From Vasconcelosia minhoensis LEGE 07310 (lineage in GTDB: Bacteria > Cyanobacteriota > Cyanobacteriia > Phormidesmidales > Phormidesmidaceae): a DNA stretch of 64,000 nucleotides. Positions 26,176-35,078 of the stretch are shown piece by piece. A program made the position numbers and the translations under genes. Below the pieces are notes generated by a model. It ran no database searches and was not told the origin of the DNA. It saw nothing but the letters and a program-made list of their open reading frames with translations. The first letter of the stretch is position 1, and the number at the start of each line of letters is the position of its first letter. Where the stretch lies: the NCBI RefSeq assembly GCF_015207255.1, contig NZ_JADEXG010000003.1, positions 1 to 64,000 on the forward strand. Reading direction: 5' to 3'.

Positions 26176-27372
26176 ATGAATATTCTCGCAACCCTAGCGC
26201 TGCTGCTCCAGCTGCCGGCAGTAGCGCTGCTGCTAGCCCGGCTGGTGCGGGGACCCTTTCGCCAACCGCCGCTCCAGCCCGAGCGGACAACGCCAGACCT
26301 GCTCGGCAGCGTTAGCGTCGTCGTGCCAACCCTGAATGAGGCGGCGCGAATTGGCCCTTGCCTGGACGGGCTGAGCCACCAGGGGTACGAAGTCCGTGAA
26401 ATATTGGTAGTCGATAGCCGTTCCGAGGACGGCACGCCAGGATTGGTGAAGCAGCAGGGGGAGCGCGATCGCCGATTTCGGCTAATCACCGATGAGCCAT
26501 TGCCCCCGGGCTGGGTAGGGCGGCCCTGGGCGCTGCACACCGGCTTCCAGCAGATGGATTCTGGCAGCGACTGGTTTCTGGGCATCGATGCCGATACCCA
26601 GCCCCAGCCCGGGCTGGTCCCTAGCTTGGTCAAAGCCGCAGAGCTGCAGGAACTCGATCTATTGTCGCTGTCGCCCCGCTTCATCCTCAGGTCACCAGGA
26701 GAATTCTGGCTCCAGCCCGCCCTGCTGATGACGCTGGTCTACCGGTTTGGCGCAGCGGGGGAAGTCGCCAGCCAGCCGGAGCGGGCTATGGCCAACGGCC
26801 AGTGCTTTCTCTGTCGGCGATCGCTGCTGGTCAAACTGGACGGCTATCGCTCGGCTCGCGGCTCCTTTTGCGACGACGTAACGCTGGCCCGCCAGGCCGC
26901 CCTCAGCGGCGCTCGGGTCGGCTTTCTGGACGGTTCGCAGGTGCTGAAGGTGCGGATGTACGAGGGAATGCGCGAAACCTGGGAGGAATGGGGCCGCTCG
27001 CTCGACCTAAAGGATGCCAGTTCGCGATCGCAGCTCTACGCCGACCTGTATTTCTTAACCGCCGTTCAAGCCCTACCCTTTCTAATGACCGGGCTATTCG
27101 GGTTTGGCCTGGCCAGTTCTACTATCTACCCGACTCCCACTATCCTGACAGCCCTGGGGCTGAATGCCGCCCTGGTCGCAATTCGGGTAGCGCTGCTGGC
27201 GGCGGTTGCGGGCTCCTATGACTTTACCCAGTCTGCCCAGCGTCAAGGAGGCTGGCTGTTCTGGCTATCACCCCTGGCCGACCCGCTGGCGGTACTGCGG
27301 ATTGCGCTTTCCGCCGGGCGGCGGCCCCGGCAGTGGCGCGGCCGGCAGTACGGCGGATTCGACGGTATCTGA
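26176..27372 (+). CDS. cruG: Carotenoid 2'-O-glycosyltransferase CruG
   Basis: CruG transfers a sugar to the 2'-hydroxyl made by CruF, completing myxol-type glycosides of cyanobacterial membranes. The 398-residue protein is a family 2 glycosyltransferase: an N-terminal anchor (about 1-22), SVVVPTLNEAARI, LVVDSRSEDGT, the metal-binding GIDADTQPQPG block, and the acceptor-side FCDDVTLARQAALSG. Two or three C-terminal membrane helices follow. It is 15 bases downstream of cruF. The sugar used (fucose, rhamnose or chinovose) cannot be read from the sequence. Confidence 0.92.
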   Translation: MNILATLALLLQLPAVALLLARLVRGPFRQPPLQPERTTPDLLGSVSVVVPTLNEAARIGPCLDGLSHQGYEVREILVVDSRSEDGTPGLVKQQGERDRRFRLITDEPLPPGWVGRPWALHTGFQQMDSGSDWFLGIDADTQPQPGLVPSLVKAAELQELDLLSLSPRFILRSPGEFWLQPALLMTLVYRFGAAGEVASQPERAMANGQCFLCRRSLLVKLDGYRSARGSFCDDVTLARQAALSGARVGFLDGSQVLKVRMYEGMRETWEEWGRSLDLKDASSRSQLYADLYFLTAVQALPFLMTGLFGFGLASSTIYPTPTILTALGLNAALVAIRVALLAAVAGSYDFTQSAQRQGGWLFWLSPLADPLAVLRIALSAGRRPRQWRGRQYGGFDGI

Positions 27373-27436
27373 GCGAACATTATGGTTTGGGCCTATCCGC
27401 TTAACTAGAGGCATCCCGTCGTCTGTCCTGAATCCA

Positions 27437-28255
27437 ATGACTAGAGCCGCCTCTACCCAAACCGCCACCGCCACCCGGGCGCAGCCCGAGCTGGATCAGG
27501 ACCAGCCGAAACTCGCCGTCAGCGGCGTCTATAAGTCGTTCCAGTCCCAGGGCAAGCCGCTGATGGTGCTCCAAGATATTGACTTAGAGATCTATCCGCG
27601 AGAGTTTACCTGTCTGGTAGGGTCTTCCGGCTGCGGCAAGTCTACCCTGCTGAACATTGTGGCGGGCCTGATGTCGCCCTCGGCGGGCAAAATTGCGGTG
27701 GATGGTCGGCCGGTCACCGGGCCAGGGTCTGACCGAGGCATGGTGTTTCAAACCTATACCCTCTATCCCTGGCTGACCGTCGCCGGCAATATTCAGTTTG
27801 GCCTGAGGCTGCGCGGCATGTCGCGGGGAGAACGGCGCGATCGCGTCGCCTACTACCTGGACGTAGTTGGCCTGTCTCAGTTTGCCGATGCCTACCCCAA
27901 GCAGCTCTCGGGCGGCATGAAGCAGCGGGTCGCGATCGCCCGCGCCCTGGCCAACGACCCCGAGGTGCTGCTGATGGATGAGCCCTTTGGCGCGCTCGAT
28001 GCCCAAACCAAGGAGCAGATGCAGCAGTTTCTGCTCAGGCTGTGGCGGCAGACCCACACCACCGTGCTGATGATCACCCACGACATTGAAGAGGCGATTT
28101 TTCTCTCCCAGCGGGTCTACGTGATGAGCGCTCGGCCTGGAAAAATTAAGCGCACAATCCCCATCGAGCTGCCGCCCAACCGCGAGTTAGAAATTAAGCT
28201 AGACCCCGAGTTCATTGACATCAAGCGCGATATCATTCAGTCTTTGCATCGGTAG
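27437..28255 (+). CDS. SsuB/NrtD/TauB-type ABC ATPase without adjacent permease
   Basis: A 272-residue ATPase of the nitrate/sulfonate/taurine class with every motif intact: Walker A GSSGCGKS (62-69), Gln105, LSGGMKQ (157-163), DE (181-182), and ITHDIEEA with the switch His. ATG 27437 is preferred; the frame is open back to 27206 but that would run inside cruG. It lies 64 bases after cruG, yet no permease or binding-protein gene of this class is nearby; the nearest is cynAB, 25 kb away. Its partners must be encoded elsewhere. It is roughly as similar to bicarbonate/nitrate ATPases as to taurine ones. Confidence 0.88.
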   Translation: MTRAASTQTATATRAQPELDQDQPKLAVSGVYKSFQSQGKPLMVLQDIDLEIYPREFTCLVGSSGCGKSTLLNIVAGLMSPSAGKIAVDGRPVTGPGSDRGMVFQTYTLYPWLTVAGNIQFGLRLRGMSRGERRDRVAYYLDVVGLSQFADAYPKQLSGGMKQRVAIARALANDPEVLLMDEPFGALDAQTKEQMQQFLLRLWRQTHTTVLMITHDIEEAIFLSQRVYVMSARPGKIKRTIPIELPPNRELEIKLDPEFIDIKRDIIQSLHR

Positions 28256-28546
28256 CTAAAGGTCAGCCGTACCCTGATGACTCAGCGCTATCCTGCTTCA
28301 GCCTGGACCCACGCCAAAGCCTAAAGTTTCTCTCGGGGCTGGCGGGCGCATGGCTTTTGGTCATTCGCAGTCTTTCAGACAGCCCGCCCTGGGAAAACGC
28401 TCCAGGGGTAGAGCCAGCTGCTGGAGCGGAGTAGAAAAGGCCTGCTGTAGCTGTTATCCAAACTTTCGCCAGGAACCCGCCCTAAAATGCCAATTCTCGC
28501 CGAACATACGCTAGGCTGATATCCGTTAAACCGAGGAAATATTCTC

Positions 28547-29782
28547 GTGAGATGGAATTGCCTGCTCGTGGGCTGCTGCGGCCTGCTAACGGTGCTAGCG
28601 CCAGCAGCCTCGGGCCAGAGCCTAGAGGAGCTACGTCAGAGCTTGCCAGCGGCCTCAAGCGAGAGTCTGGATCGGCTGCAACAGGGTATTTCCGACCGTA
28701 CAGAGCCCGCTCCTGAACTAGAACGCTTGGCCCCAGCTGAGCCGTCAGGCCAACCTGGCCCCCAGCCTGAAACGGTGAATCCCAACCGCGTCAGCAATCA
28801 GCCTACGGAGGCCGCGACCCGACTCCGTAGCGTTAGCGCTACCGCAGAGGGCTTTTTTATCCGCACCGTCGGCACAATGCCCGAGGTACAGGTCAGCCGC
28901 TCAGACGGGGAAATGACGCTAGAGTTCAGCGATGCCGCAATTTCTTTCGGATTAGGTACCGAGCAGCTGCCGGTCGATCGTTACAGCGTCAGCGCTTGGC
29001 AGCTGGTCCAAACCGCAGCTGAGCCGCCGACCCTGCGGATGACGCTAACCCTGGCCGAGGGCAGTCCCGACTGGCAGGTCTCGACCCGCATAGACGGGGT
29101 GACGCTGGTACCCAGAGATGTTGCGATTGGAGATGTCCCCGATGTTGGCGCAGCGCTGCTGGAGCCGGTGGCTGTACCGCCGCCCGCCGGGCAGCTCACG
29201 CCGTCACCGTCGATGGGGTTCTCAGTCCCGAACGGACAGGTCACCGTCGTCATCGACCCTGGCCACGGCGGCAGGGACCCAGGAGCAGTCGGCATTGGCG
29301 GCCTACAGGAAAAGCAGGTCGTCAACGATATTTCCTATCAGGTCGCTGACAATCTGCGGCAGGCGGGAGTCAATGTGGTGCTAACTCGGGATAGCGACTA
29401 CGAGCTGGAACTGGAAGACCGCGTCCAGATTGCAGAACGGGCCAATGCCAATCTGTTTGTCAGCATTCACGCCAATGCAATCAGCCTCAGCCGCCCCGAT
29501 GTAAACGGGCTAGAAACCTACTACGCCAGTAGCTTAGGGCAGCGGCTGGCGCAGGCCATTCACAGCACGGTGCTGCAAACCATGGGAATGCGCGATCGCG
29601 GTGTCCGTCAGGCCCGCTTCTACGTTATTCGCAATACCTCCATGCCCGCTACCCTAGTCGAAACCGGCTTCGTCACCGGCGCAGAAGACCAGCCCAACCT
29701 ACGCGACCCGGCCTGGCGTAGCCGCATGGCAGCCGCGATCGCCCAGGGCATCCTCCTCTATATCCAGCAGAGAGGAGCTTGA
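28547..29782 (+). CDS. N-acetylmuramoyl-L-alanine amidase (AMIN + Amidase_3)
   Basis: A periplasmic zinc amidase that cleaves the peptide from MurNAc during septum splitting. The 411-residue protein starts at GTG 28547 with GAGGAA eight bases upstream, and has a signal peptide (about 1-23, ending ASG-QS). An AMIN-like targeting domain follows (about 93-190). The catalytic Amidase_3 domain (231-410) has the zinc ligands His240 in DPGHGG, Glu255 and His308 in SIHANA, and the catalytic Glu372 in VETGF. It corresponds to AmiC-type enzymes of filamentous cyanobacteria, which also make septal nanopores. It appears monocistronic. Confidence 0.93.
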   Translation: MRWNCLLVGCCGLLTVLAPAASGQSLEELRQSLPAASSESLDRLQQGISDRTEPAPELERLAPAEPSGQPGPQPETVNPNRVSNQPTEAATRLRSVSATAEGFFIRTVGTMPEVQVSRSDGEMTLEFSDAAISFGLGTEQLPVDRYSVSAWQLVQTAAEPPTLRMTLTLAEGSPDWQVSTRIDGVTLVPRDVAIGDVPDVGAALLEPVAVPPPAGQLTPSPSMGFSVPNGQVTVVIDPGHGGRDPGAVGIGGLQEKQVVNDISYQVADNLRQAGVNVVLTRDSDYELELEDRVQIAERANANLFVSIHANAISLSRPDVNGLETYYASSLGQRLAQAIHSTVLQTMGMRDRGVRQARFYVIRNTSMPATLVETGFVTGAEDQPNLRDPAWRSRMAAAIAQGILLYIQQRGA

Positions 29783-29830
29783 TCACGAAAAGCTATAATG
29801 CCCCCATGCTGACTGCCTGAGCATCCCACC

Positions 29831-30265
29831 ATGCCGTCCCCTTTCCCAGGAATGGATCCCTACCTCGAAGGCTATCTGTGGGCTGATGTTCATCACGCCC
29901 TGGCCAGCAAAATCCGCCAGCAGCTAGCGCCGCTACTGCGCCCTCGCTATACGGCTCGGCTCGAGGTTTATTGAGTAGAAGATACGGCTCCAGCAGGCGA
30001 AATTGGAATTCTCTACCCGGACGTAGAAGTGCTGCAGGTCACGCCAGCGCGCAGTATCGCAGCCGGAAGAGTACCCTCCCGCCGCCTCGACCGACCCCCG
30101 GTCAGCCAACGGCTGCTCCCACCTCCCGAACTCAGAGCTCCAATGGCCCAACTATCCTCCTGCCCCCAATTAGACTGTAATCCTACTTCGACTGTGATGC
30201 CGCTGGCTGCAACGCCATTAGAGTACTTCACAATAACTTTAATGGCGTTTGTGAATTTTTCTTAG
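29831..30265 (+). pseudogene. DUF4058 gene, interrupted by a stop and truncated
   Basis: ATG 29831 opens a typical DUF4058 N-terminus (MPSPFPGMDPYLEG, then ADVHHALASKI and LRPRYTARLEVY). It hits TGA 29972-29974 at codon 48. The same frame continues as GEIGILYPDVEVLQVTPA, which is again family-like, then becomes degenerate and ends at 30265. The C-terminal two-thirds of the family (usual length about 250 residues) are missing. Function in this cyanobacteria-rich family is unknown. Confidence 0.8.
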
Positions 30266-30359
30266 ACTGTTAACTTCCGATAGCTGCAATTCAGCTGACA
30301 AGCTTCTGGTGTAATAATGCTATCCATGAGCCATCGCCAGCCCTGGCATAGATTGCACT

Positions 30360-31241
30360 ATGAAAATTGCCAAACTGCTTTCCCTACTCCCCTTTTTGTT
30401 AATCGTTTTCAACTGGGGGTGTAGTTCGCAGGAGTCAGTGAATAATGACAAACTGATTGTAGGCGTGGTGGGTTATGGCGACTCCGAACTCTCCCTAGAG
30501 CGATATCAGCGCTTCCAAAACTATTTGGCAGAGCAAACAAAAACGCCGGTAGAGCTAGAGGTTGCCTATAACGAATTAAAGGCCGTTGAAGAAATTGAAC
30601 GCAGCAACTGGGATATTGTTTTTGCATCACCAGGTTTAGCCGCGATCGCTAACAAACAGGGCTATGTTCAGATGTTTCCCCTCGAAACTAGAGGCAACGC
30701 CAAATTTGGCCTGATCGTGACCCGCGCTGACAGTACTATCAATCAGCTCAGCGACCTTCAAGATAAAATCATAGCTCTAGGCGAGCGAGGCTCCGCATCG
30801 GGCTACTATCTGCCGCTCTACGACCTGTATGGCTTAACGCTCCAGGAAGTTCGCTTCGCCCCAACGCCTGAGTCCGTCATGGCCTGGGTAGAAGACGGGA
30901 CGGTCGATGCCGGTGCGCTTTCCGAAACGGACTTTGACACATTCAAAGCAGTCTATGGGGCTGAAAATTTTCGAATCTTGCAAAAAAGCCGTGCCATTCC
31001 ACCCGGCGTCGTTCTGATGGGTCAAATAGAGCGAAACCAAAGTGAATTTATCACCCGAGTGATGAGGGAAGCCCCCTCTAATGTGGTCAGCGACGCTAAG
31101 TATTTGCCTAACGCAAATTTGCCAAATTATGAATACTTCTTCCAAATTGTAGATAAAGTTCGTCCTTTAGAAGAGCGGATCAGTCAGCAACCTGCAACGC
31201 TGACCATAGATCGGTCTGAGGCAGAATCTAGGACTGAGTGA
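30360..31241 (+). CDS. PhnD-like solute-binding lipoprotein
   Basis: A 293-residue lipoprotein: signal peptide 1-20, lipobox ending in Cys21 (FNWGC), then a type 2 periplasmic-binding fold of the phosphate/phosphite/phosphonate (PhnD) class (LIVGVVGYGDS, YQRFQNYLAEQTKTPVELEV, WDIVFASPGLAAIA). No permease or ATPase of a Phn/Ptx system is adjacent. Instead a Hanks kinase follows 199 bases downstream, with a c-type-heme HAMP sensor beyond it. This suggests the protein serves as an extracytoplasmic ligand sensor rather than a transport subunit; that is inference. The ligand is unknown. Confidence 0.85.
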   Translation: MKIAKLLSLLPFLLIVFNWGCSSQESVNNDKLIVGVVGYGDSELSLERYQRFQNYLAEQTKTPVELEVAYNELKAVEEIERSNWDIVFASPGLAAIANKQGYVQMFPLETRGNAKFGLIVTRADSTINQLSDLQDKIIALGERGSASGYYLPLYDLYGLTLQEVRFAPTPESVMAWVEDGTVDAGALSETDFDTFKAVYGAENFRILQKSRAIPPGVVLMGQIERNQSEFITRVMREAPSNVVSDAKYLPNANLPNYEYFFQIVDKVRPLEERISQQPATLTIDRSEAESRTE

Positions 31242-31440
31242 TAGGAGCTCTGCCTATAGGAATATGGGATAATATTCTAATGTAACGGTCTAAATTTCGT
31301 CTGCATGCCCCTTGTCTGTAATGTCAGTGCGGCCCTGCTCACAATCATTCAGTCAGGTCTGGTCTAATCAGGTCTGCCGCCTATAGACACATTTGCATGA
31401 TAGCCCTATGTGACACCATATAGGGATACAGGATAGGGGG

Positions 31441-32703
31441 ATGCAGACATCGTACTGCGCTCAGGTCATGTCTCAGCCGATGATAGGTAAGCCAGAAATC
31501 CCTTCCGGGACGCTGATTGATAATCGCTACATGATTCAACACCTGCTGGGGCAGGGGGGGTTGGGGCGGACTTATCTGGCGTTCGATACCCGTCGCTTTA
31601 ATGAGCCCTGCGTGCTGAAGGAGTTTGCTCCCCGGGGCAGCGGTGCCCACAGTCTGCAAAAGTCGCGTGATCTGTTCAAGCGTGAAGCTGAGATCCTTTA
31701 CCAAATTCATCATCCGCAGATTCCTAACTTTCTAGCCTGCTTTGAGGGTGACGGTCGCCTGTTTTTAGTCCAGGAATATGTCGATGGAAGAACCTATTCG
31801 AATATTTTAAAGGAATATCGCAAACAGGGAAGCCATTTTTCAGAGGCGGCTGTTATAGACTGGCTAAACAAACTGCTACCCGTATTGGAATATATCCATC
31901 AGCACGACATCATCCATCGAGATATTTCACCCGACAATATTATGCTGCCTGCCGGTCGGGATCTACCAGTTCTAATTGATTTTGGGGTCGGCAAGCAGGT
32001 CGTAGACGGCGAACACAGCGACTCGGGCGCAGGGGGCGACGAAGAGGTTTCCTATGTGGGCAAGATGTCTCTGGTCGGCAAGATTGGCTACGCGCCCCAT
32101 GAGCAGATCCGTTTGGGTATTTGCTCTCCCAGCAGCGATCTCTATGCGCTGGGCGTTACCGCCGTTGTGATGCTGACCTGCAAAGATCCCTACGTGCTGA
32201 TGAATCAGTACACCCTGCAATGGCAGTGGCGTTCCTACACCGCAATTTCTGTAGAATTTGGCCAAATCCTGGACAAAATGCTGGCAGATACGCCCTCTGA
32301 GCGCTACCAGACATCCCGCGAGGTAATGACGGATTTGCACCAGTTAGCGCAATCAGACACCACCCGGGTAAGCTTGCCTGAGCCGCTGCCGCTCCCTGAG
32401 ACCATGGTCGTTCCGCCACTGGCAGCGGCTATGACCCTGCCGCCTCAGACGAATCATCCTGAGACTCGTTCGGCTGATAGGCCGACTCCCAAAGGTGCTG
32501 GGTCGCCACCGATAGAAGATGCGTTTATTCAGCAGTGTCAGGACGCCCTAGCGTACTATATTGGCCCAATGGCGGCCTTCGTTATTGAAGAAACGATGCA
32601 GTCAGAGCCCCAACTGAGCAGAACAGAATTTATCGACAGCCTGACCCAGGAACTACCCGATCCGAAAGAGGCGCTTGAGTTTAGGAAAAGAATATTAGGC
32701 TAG
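31441..32703 (+). CDS. Soluble Hanks-type Ser/Thr protein kinase with conserved C-terminal domain
   Basis: A 420-residue kinase with no membrane helix. The kinase domain (about 28-300) has GQGGLG (37-42), Lys60 in VLKEFAP, and HRDISPDN (His159, Asp161) with Ser163 replacing the usual Lys after HRD-x, then DFG (180-182). The Lys-to-Ser change is shared by many cyanobacterial kinases and need not abolish activity. A Pro-rich linker leads to a small helical C-terminal domain (about 358-420) with YYIGPMAAFVIEE, a pattern seen on other bacterial regulators. ATG 31441 is used, though ATG 31468 is possible. The flanking binding protein and heme sensor suggest one signalling unit. Confidence 0.88.
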   Translation: MQTSYCAQVMSQPMIGKPEIPSGTLIDNRYMIQHLLGQGGLGRTYLAFDTRRFNEPCVLKEFAPRGSGAHSLQKSRDLFKREAEILYQIHHPQIPNFLACFEGDGRLFLVQEYVDGRTYSNILKEYRKQGSHFSEAAVIDWLNKLLPVLEYIHQHDIIHRDISPDNIMLPAGRDLPVLIDFGVGKQVVDGEHSDSGAGGDEEVSYVGKMSLVGKIGYAPHEQIRLGICSPSSDLYALGVTAVVMLTCKDPYVLMNQYTLQWQWRSYTAISVEFGQILDKMLADTPSERYQTSREVMTDLHQLAQSDTTRVSLPEPLPLPETMVVPPLAAAMTLPPQTNHPETRSADRPTPKGAGSPPIEDAFIQQCQDALAYYIGPMAAFVIEETMQSEPQLSRTEFIDSLTQELPDPKEALEFRKRILG

Positions 32704-32741
32704 CTGCTTGGACAATGGCTGGGGAACAGGCGTGAATGGCA

Positions 32742-33701
32742 CTATCGGGGTGAATTTTGCTCTCCGTTACGGGTGGTTCGAGTTGATTGTGAACCAGTCG
32801 AGCGACGTCCTGAGGATGAATTAATCCGGTCCATCGCCATCATCAGACTGCGCTTCATACGAGTGAACGCCTGGGCAATGTTGCCTACTTCATCGTTGGA
32901 CGATTGCTCAAACTCGACACCCATGTTGCCCCGGCTGACTTCCTCAGCGGTCTTAACCATCCGCTTTAGCGGTTGAATCACCTGATTGTTGAGGAGATAG
33001 TTAATCAAAATGATAATTAGCACGAAGATGGCAGATACGATACTGAGCAGTAAAAGCGTAGCCTTATTGGCCTTCTCGATAACTGTACTGGCAGGTACAG
33101 AAATGACCTGAGCGCCGACAATTTCGCCTTCTTGCCAACCAAAGCCACCGCTTGCACCGTAAAATTCAATCATGCTAGCGGGCGCACGCTCTGGAGTGCT
33201 ATGGCACTCTAAGCAGCTTGCCTTTGAAATCTTGATCGGCCGAGCAAAATAAAAAATTCTGCGTCCCTGAGCGACCCTAAAACCTTCGGCACTGGTTTTT
33301 CTAGAATCCTGGCGAAAATCTTCAACAATTTGAGCCTCAAATTTGTCGGCTTTATCTCGCAAATTCGTCGGATTCAAAGTGGCTTCTTTATAGAAGTAGT
33401 CGTCATAGTCTGAATCCTTTCGCAAAGATTCGAAAACCTCCCGAGCCGAATAGGCTGGAACACTTTCTGGTAAGAACCGCCTCACCAGCTGGTCCGCAAG
33501 TTCTGGCTTGACTTGCGTATCCGTATATTCTCGCACTGAGTTCATCGTCTCCATCAGCAGCAGCGCGGTTGAACCCACTTCAGCTTGGGCATTCCTTCTG
33601 AGGACAGTCGATAGGGTAATGCCGCTGAGGACAATGCCGCCAATTAAAACCAGTAGGAGAGAAAGGGTAAATTTCTGCTTTAATTTTAGATTCTTGAACA
33701 T
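32742..33701 (-). CDS. Tll0287-like (DUF3365) c-type-heme sensor with HAMP domain
   Basis: A 319-residue membrane sensor. The first membrane helix is at about 12-35, then an outside Tll0287-like domain carries a c-type heme site CLECH (Cys163, Cys166, His167). The second helix is at 214-236, and a HAMP linker (237-290) ends in a short Ser/Arg-rich tail. There is no kinase, cyclase or methyl-accepting domain, so output must go through another protein. The gene is convergent with the Hanks kinase at 31441, 38 bases apart. Redox, oxygen or NO sensing is a reasonable family-based guess. The call is firm; the partner is inferred. Confidence 0.9.
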   Translation of the reverse strand: MFKNLKLKQKFTLSLLLVLIGGIVLSGITLSTVLRRNAQAEVGSTALLLMETMNSVREYTDTQVKPELADQLVRRFLPESVPAYSAREVFESLRKDSDYDDYFYKEATLNPTNLRDKADKFEAQIVEDFRQDSRKTSAEGFRVAQGRRIFYFARPIKISKASCLECHSTPERAPASMIEFYGASGGFGWQEGEIVGAQVISVPASTVIEKANKATLLLLSIVSAIFVLIIILINYLLNNQVIQPLKRMVKTAEEVSRGNMGVEFEQSSNDEVGNIAQAFTRMKRSLMMAMDRINSSSGRRSTGSQSTRTTRNGEQNSPR

Positions 33702-34650
33702 AAATAAGAAATGTCCTGAGGCAACCGGAGAATGGGCAAGCTGGAGAAGTAATCTGGAGAAAATATATACCGCCTTTCTATCATGCTACTCAGCCTGGGA
33801 TAAAGGCTCATAGCTGATAGAATTCGCTACAGTTCGCGTGGGCTCGGTTAAAAAAGCTTGGAAAATCAGGTATTGCCTCCGGTTCTAAAGAGTTTCTGTA
33901 AGTTCCCAAATGTTACAAATCGCTACATTATACCGATACCAGCAGCGGAAAGGGGCGATCGCAGTCCCCCTCAGGCCCCAATGCCCCAGAACTCAGCGGC
34001 TGAGCCTGACAGTACTGGGACAGCCAGGCCACCCCGGCAAACGAGCGCAGCGGCGTCACCACCAGGCAGAGCGGGCGATAGGGAAAATCGCCAGGCATAC
34101 CGACTGGAGCCCGCGAGTGGAGAAACCTGTAGTAGGTAGCTCACGCCGTCAATCTCAAGCTGACGAGTTAGCGCCTGCTGAGATTCGGCCCCATCGCCCC
34201 GAGCAGTCGCAATCGCCGCTTCATAACTCACCGCCTCCCAGCCCAGCTGCCGACTCAGCTGAGTGACGCCAGACCTGAGCCAGTCTAAAACCGAGGACTG
34301 ACGCAGGCGGCCACTAGCCCAAGCCAGGAATTAGAGTTAGCGCGAATCATCAGCATGTCCTGTTTATCGAGCTTCAGCTAAGGAAAATCTCTCGCGGCTG
34401 TAGGCGGCAGCTGTCACGTTACTGACGTCCCTCTGAGCAGCCGTTTCCCCTACTGAAATCTTTCTCAACCTTCTAGGACTGGACGATCTAGCCGACTGTG
34501 GCGAATTCCTGCTCCAGCACCACAGCATTTCATCATCATCTGAAGTTCAAATGATTTTTGAAAAGCCTCCGATCAGGGCTGCCGTCTCAGCATAGTCCGG
34601 TCAATCAGAGCCTCCCTTTCCGGGATTCGCTAACTCGAACGAGAGTCTGT
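33702..34650. other. Gene-poor region with remnants
   Basis: No intact gene is seen in this 0.9 kb apart from the frameshifted remnant at 33971-34356 on the minus strand. A short open plus-strand frame (34452-34595) reads EIFLNLLGLDDLADCGEFLL and ends at TAG 34593; it may be the 3' end of a lost gene. The plus-strand frames at 33858 and 33910 look like antisense shadows. Confidence 0.45.
33971..34356 (-). pseudogene. Frameshifted small hypothetical gene
   Basis: ATG at 34356 after AGGA opens MLMIRANSNSWLG. Losing one base near 34318 moves the frame into SGRLRQSSVLDWLRSGVTQL and then SYEAAIATARGDG, LEIDGVSYLLQVSPLAGSS and YAWRFSLSP, ending at 33971. The two halves read naturally together as one protein of about 128 residues, so I call it a frameshifted gene rather than two ORFs. 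I do not recognise the family. Confidence 0.5.
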
Positions 34651-34775
34651 GTAGCTAGAAAATCGAGCAGAATTGCCTGATGAGGCGCGCCGAGCGGCCT
34701 ATCTTCGGCTAGCTTTTCAGAAAATTTGTAGCCTCGCTGGATATCCGCGATCGCGCATAGCCCCAAATCCTATCC
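34651..34775. repeat. Direct repeat, copy 1 (duplicated 3' end of the Nudix gene)
   Basis: These 125 bases match 35800-35924 with about seven mismatches (about 94% identity) in the same orientation. They correspond to the last part of the Nudix coding region on the minus strand. The space between the copies holds exactly the two-gene nucleotidyltransferase module. Confidence 0.92.
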
Positions 34776-34793
34776 TTCCGTACCAACGCAGGA

Positions 34794-35078
34794 TTAGGTG
34801 GCGTTGCCGAATTCAAGTGCGTTGCAAAAGCTGTTGAGGCTACTCAACAGGGCATTGTAATAGAAATAAGCATCGTCCCGTTCGTCCTGCAGACGAGCAT
34901 ACAATTTTAATTCTGGCTCTGATGATAGATGACTTTTGGGAACGTCTAGGCCAGCTTCAGTTAAGCGTGTTGATGCGATTGCAATCAATAATGCACCGAC
35001 TGTTTCAGCTTTACCATTGTATAAATCCTCCAATCCAGGCAGGATAAATTCTGCCCCTGGTAACTCCTCAAGGTTCAT
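34794..35078 (-). CDS. Small partner protein of the nucleotidyltransferase module
   Basis: A 94-residue acidic protein, second gene of a coupled pair: its ATG overlaps the stop of the upstream nucleotidyltransferase gene (35075-35078). It reads LPGAEFILPGLEDLYNGKAE, then ALLIAIASTRLTEAGLDVP, and a helical C-terminus. Similar small proteins accompany DUF6036-type nucleotidyltransferases in other cyanobacteria, from memory of that gene arrangement. No DNA-binding or catalytic motif is visible. It could be the antitoxin-like or regulatory half of a two-gene module; this is inference. Confidence 0.7.
   Translation of the reverse strand: MNLEELPGAEFILPGLEDLYNGKAETVGALLIAIASTRLTEAGLDVPKSHLSSEPELKLYARLQDERDDAYFYYNALLSSLNSFCNALEFGNAT

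Noticed and set aside
27206-27436. Extended N-terminus for the orphan ABC ATPase
   Set aside because: It would overlap the 3' end of cruG by 167 bases and adds a sequence with no family counterpart; ATG 27437 gives the normal start.
33858-34266. Two plus-strand ORFs of 93 and 118 codons
   Set aside because: They are antisense to the more protein-like frameshifted minus-strand gene and have biased, low-information composition.
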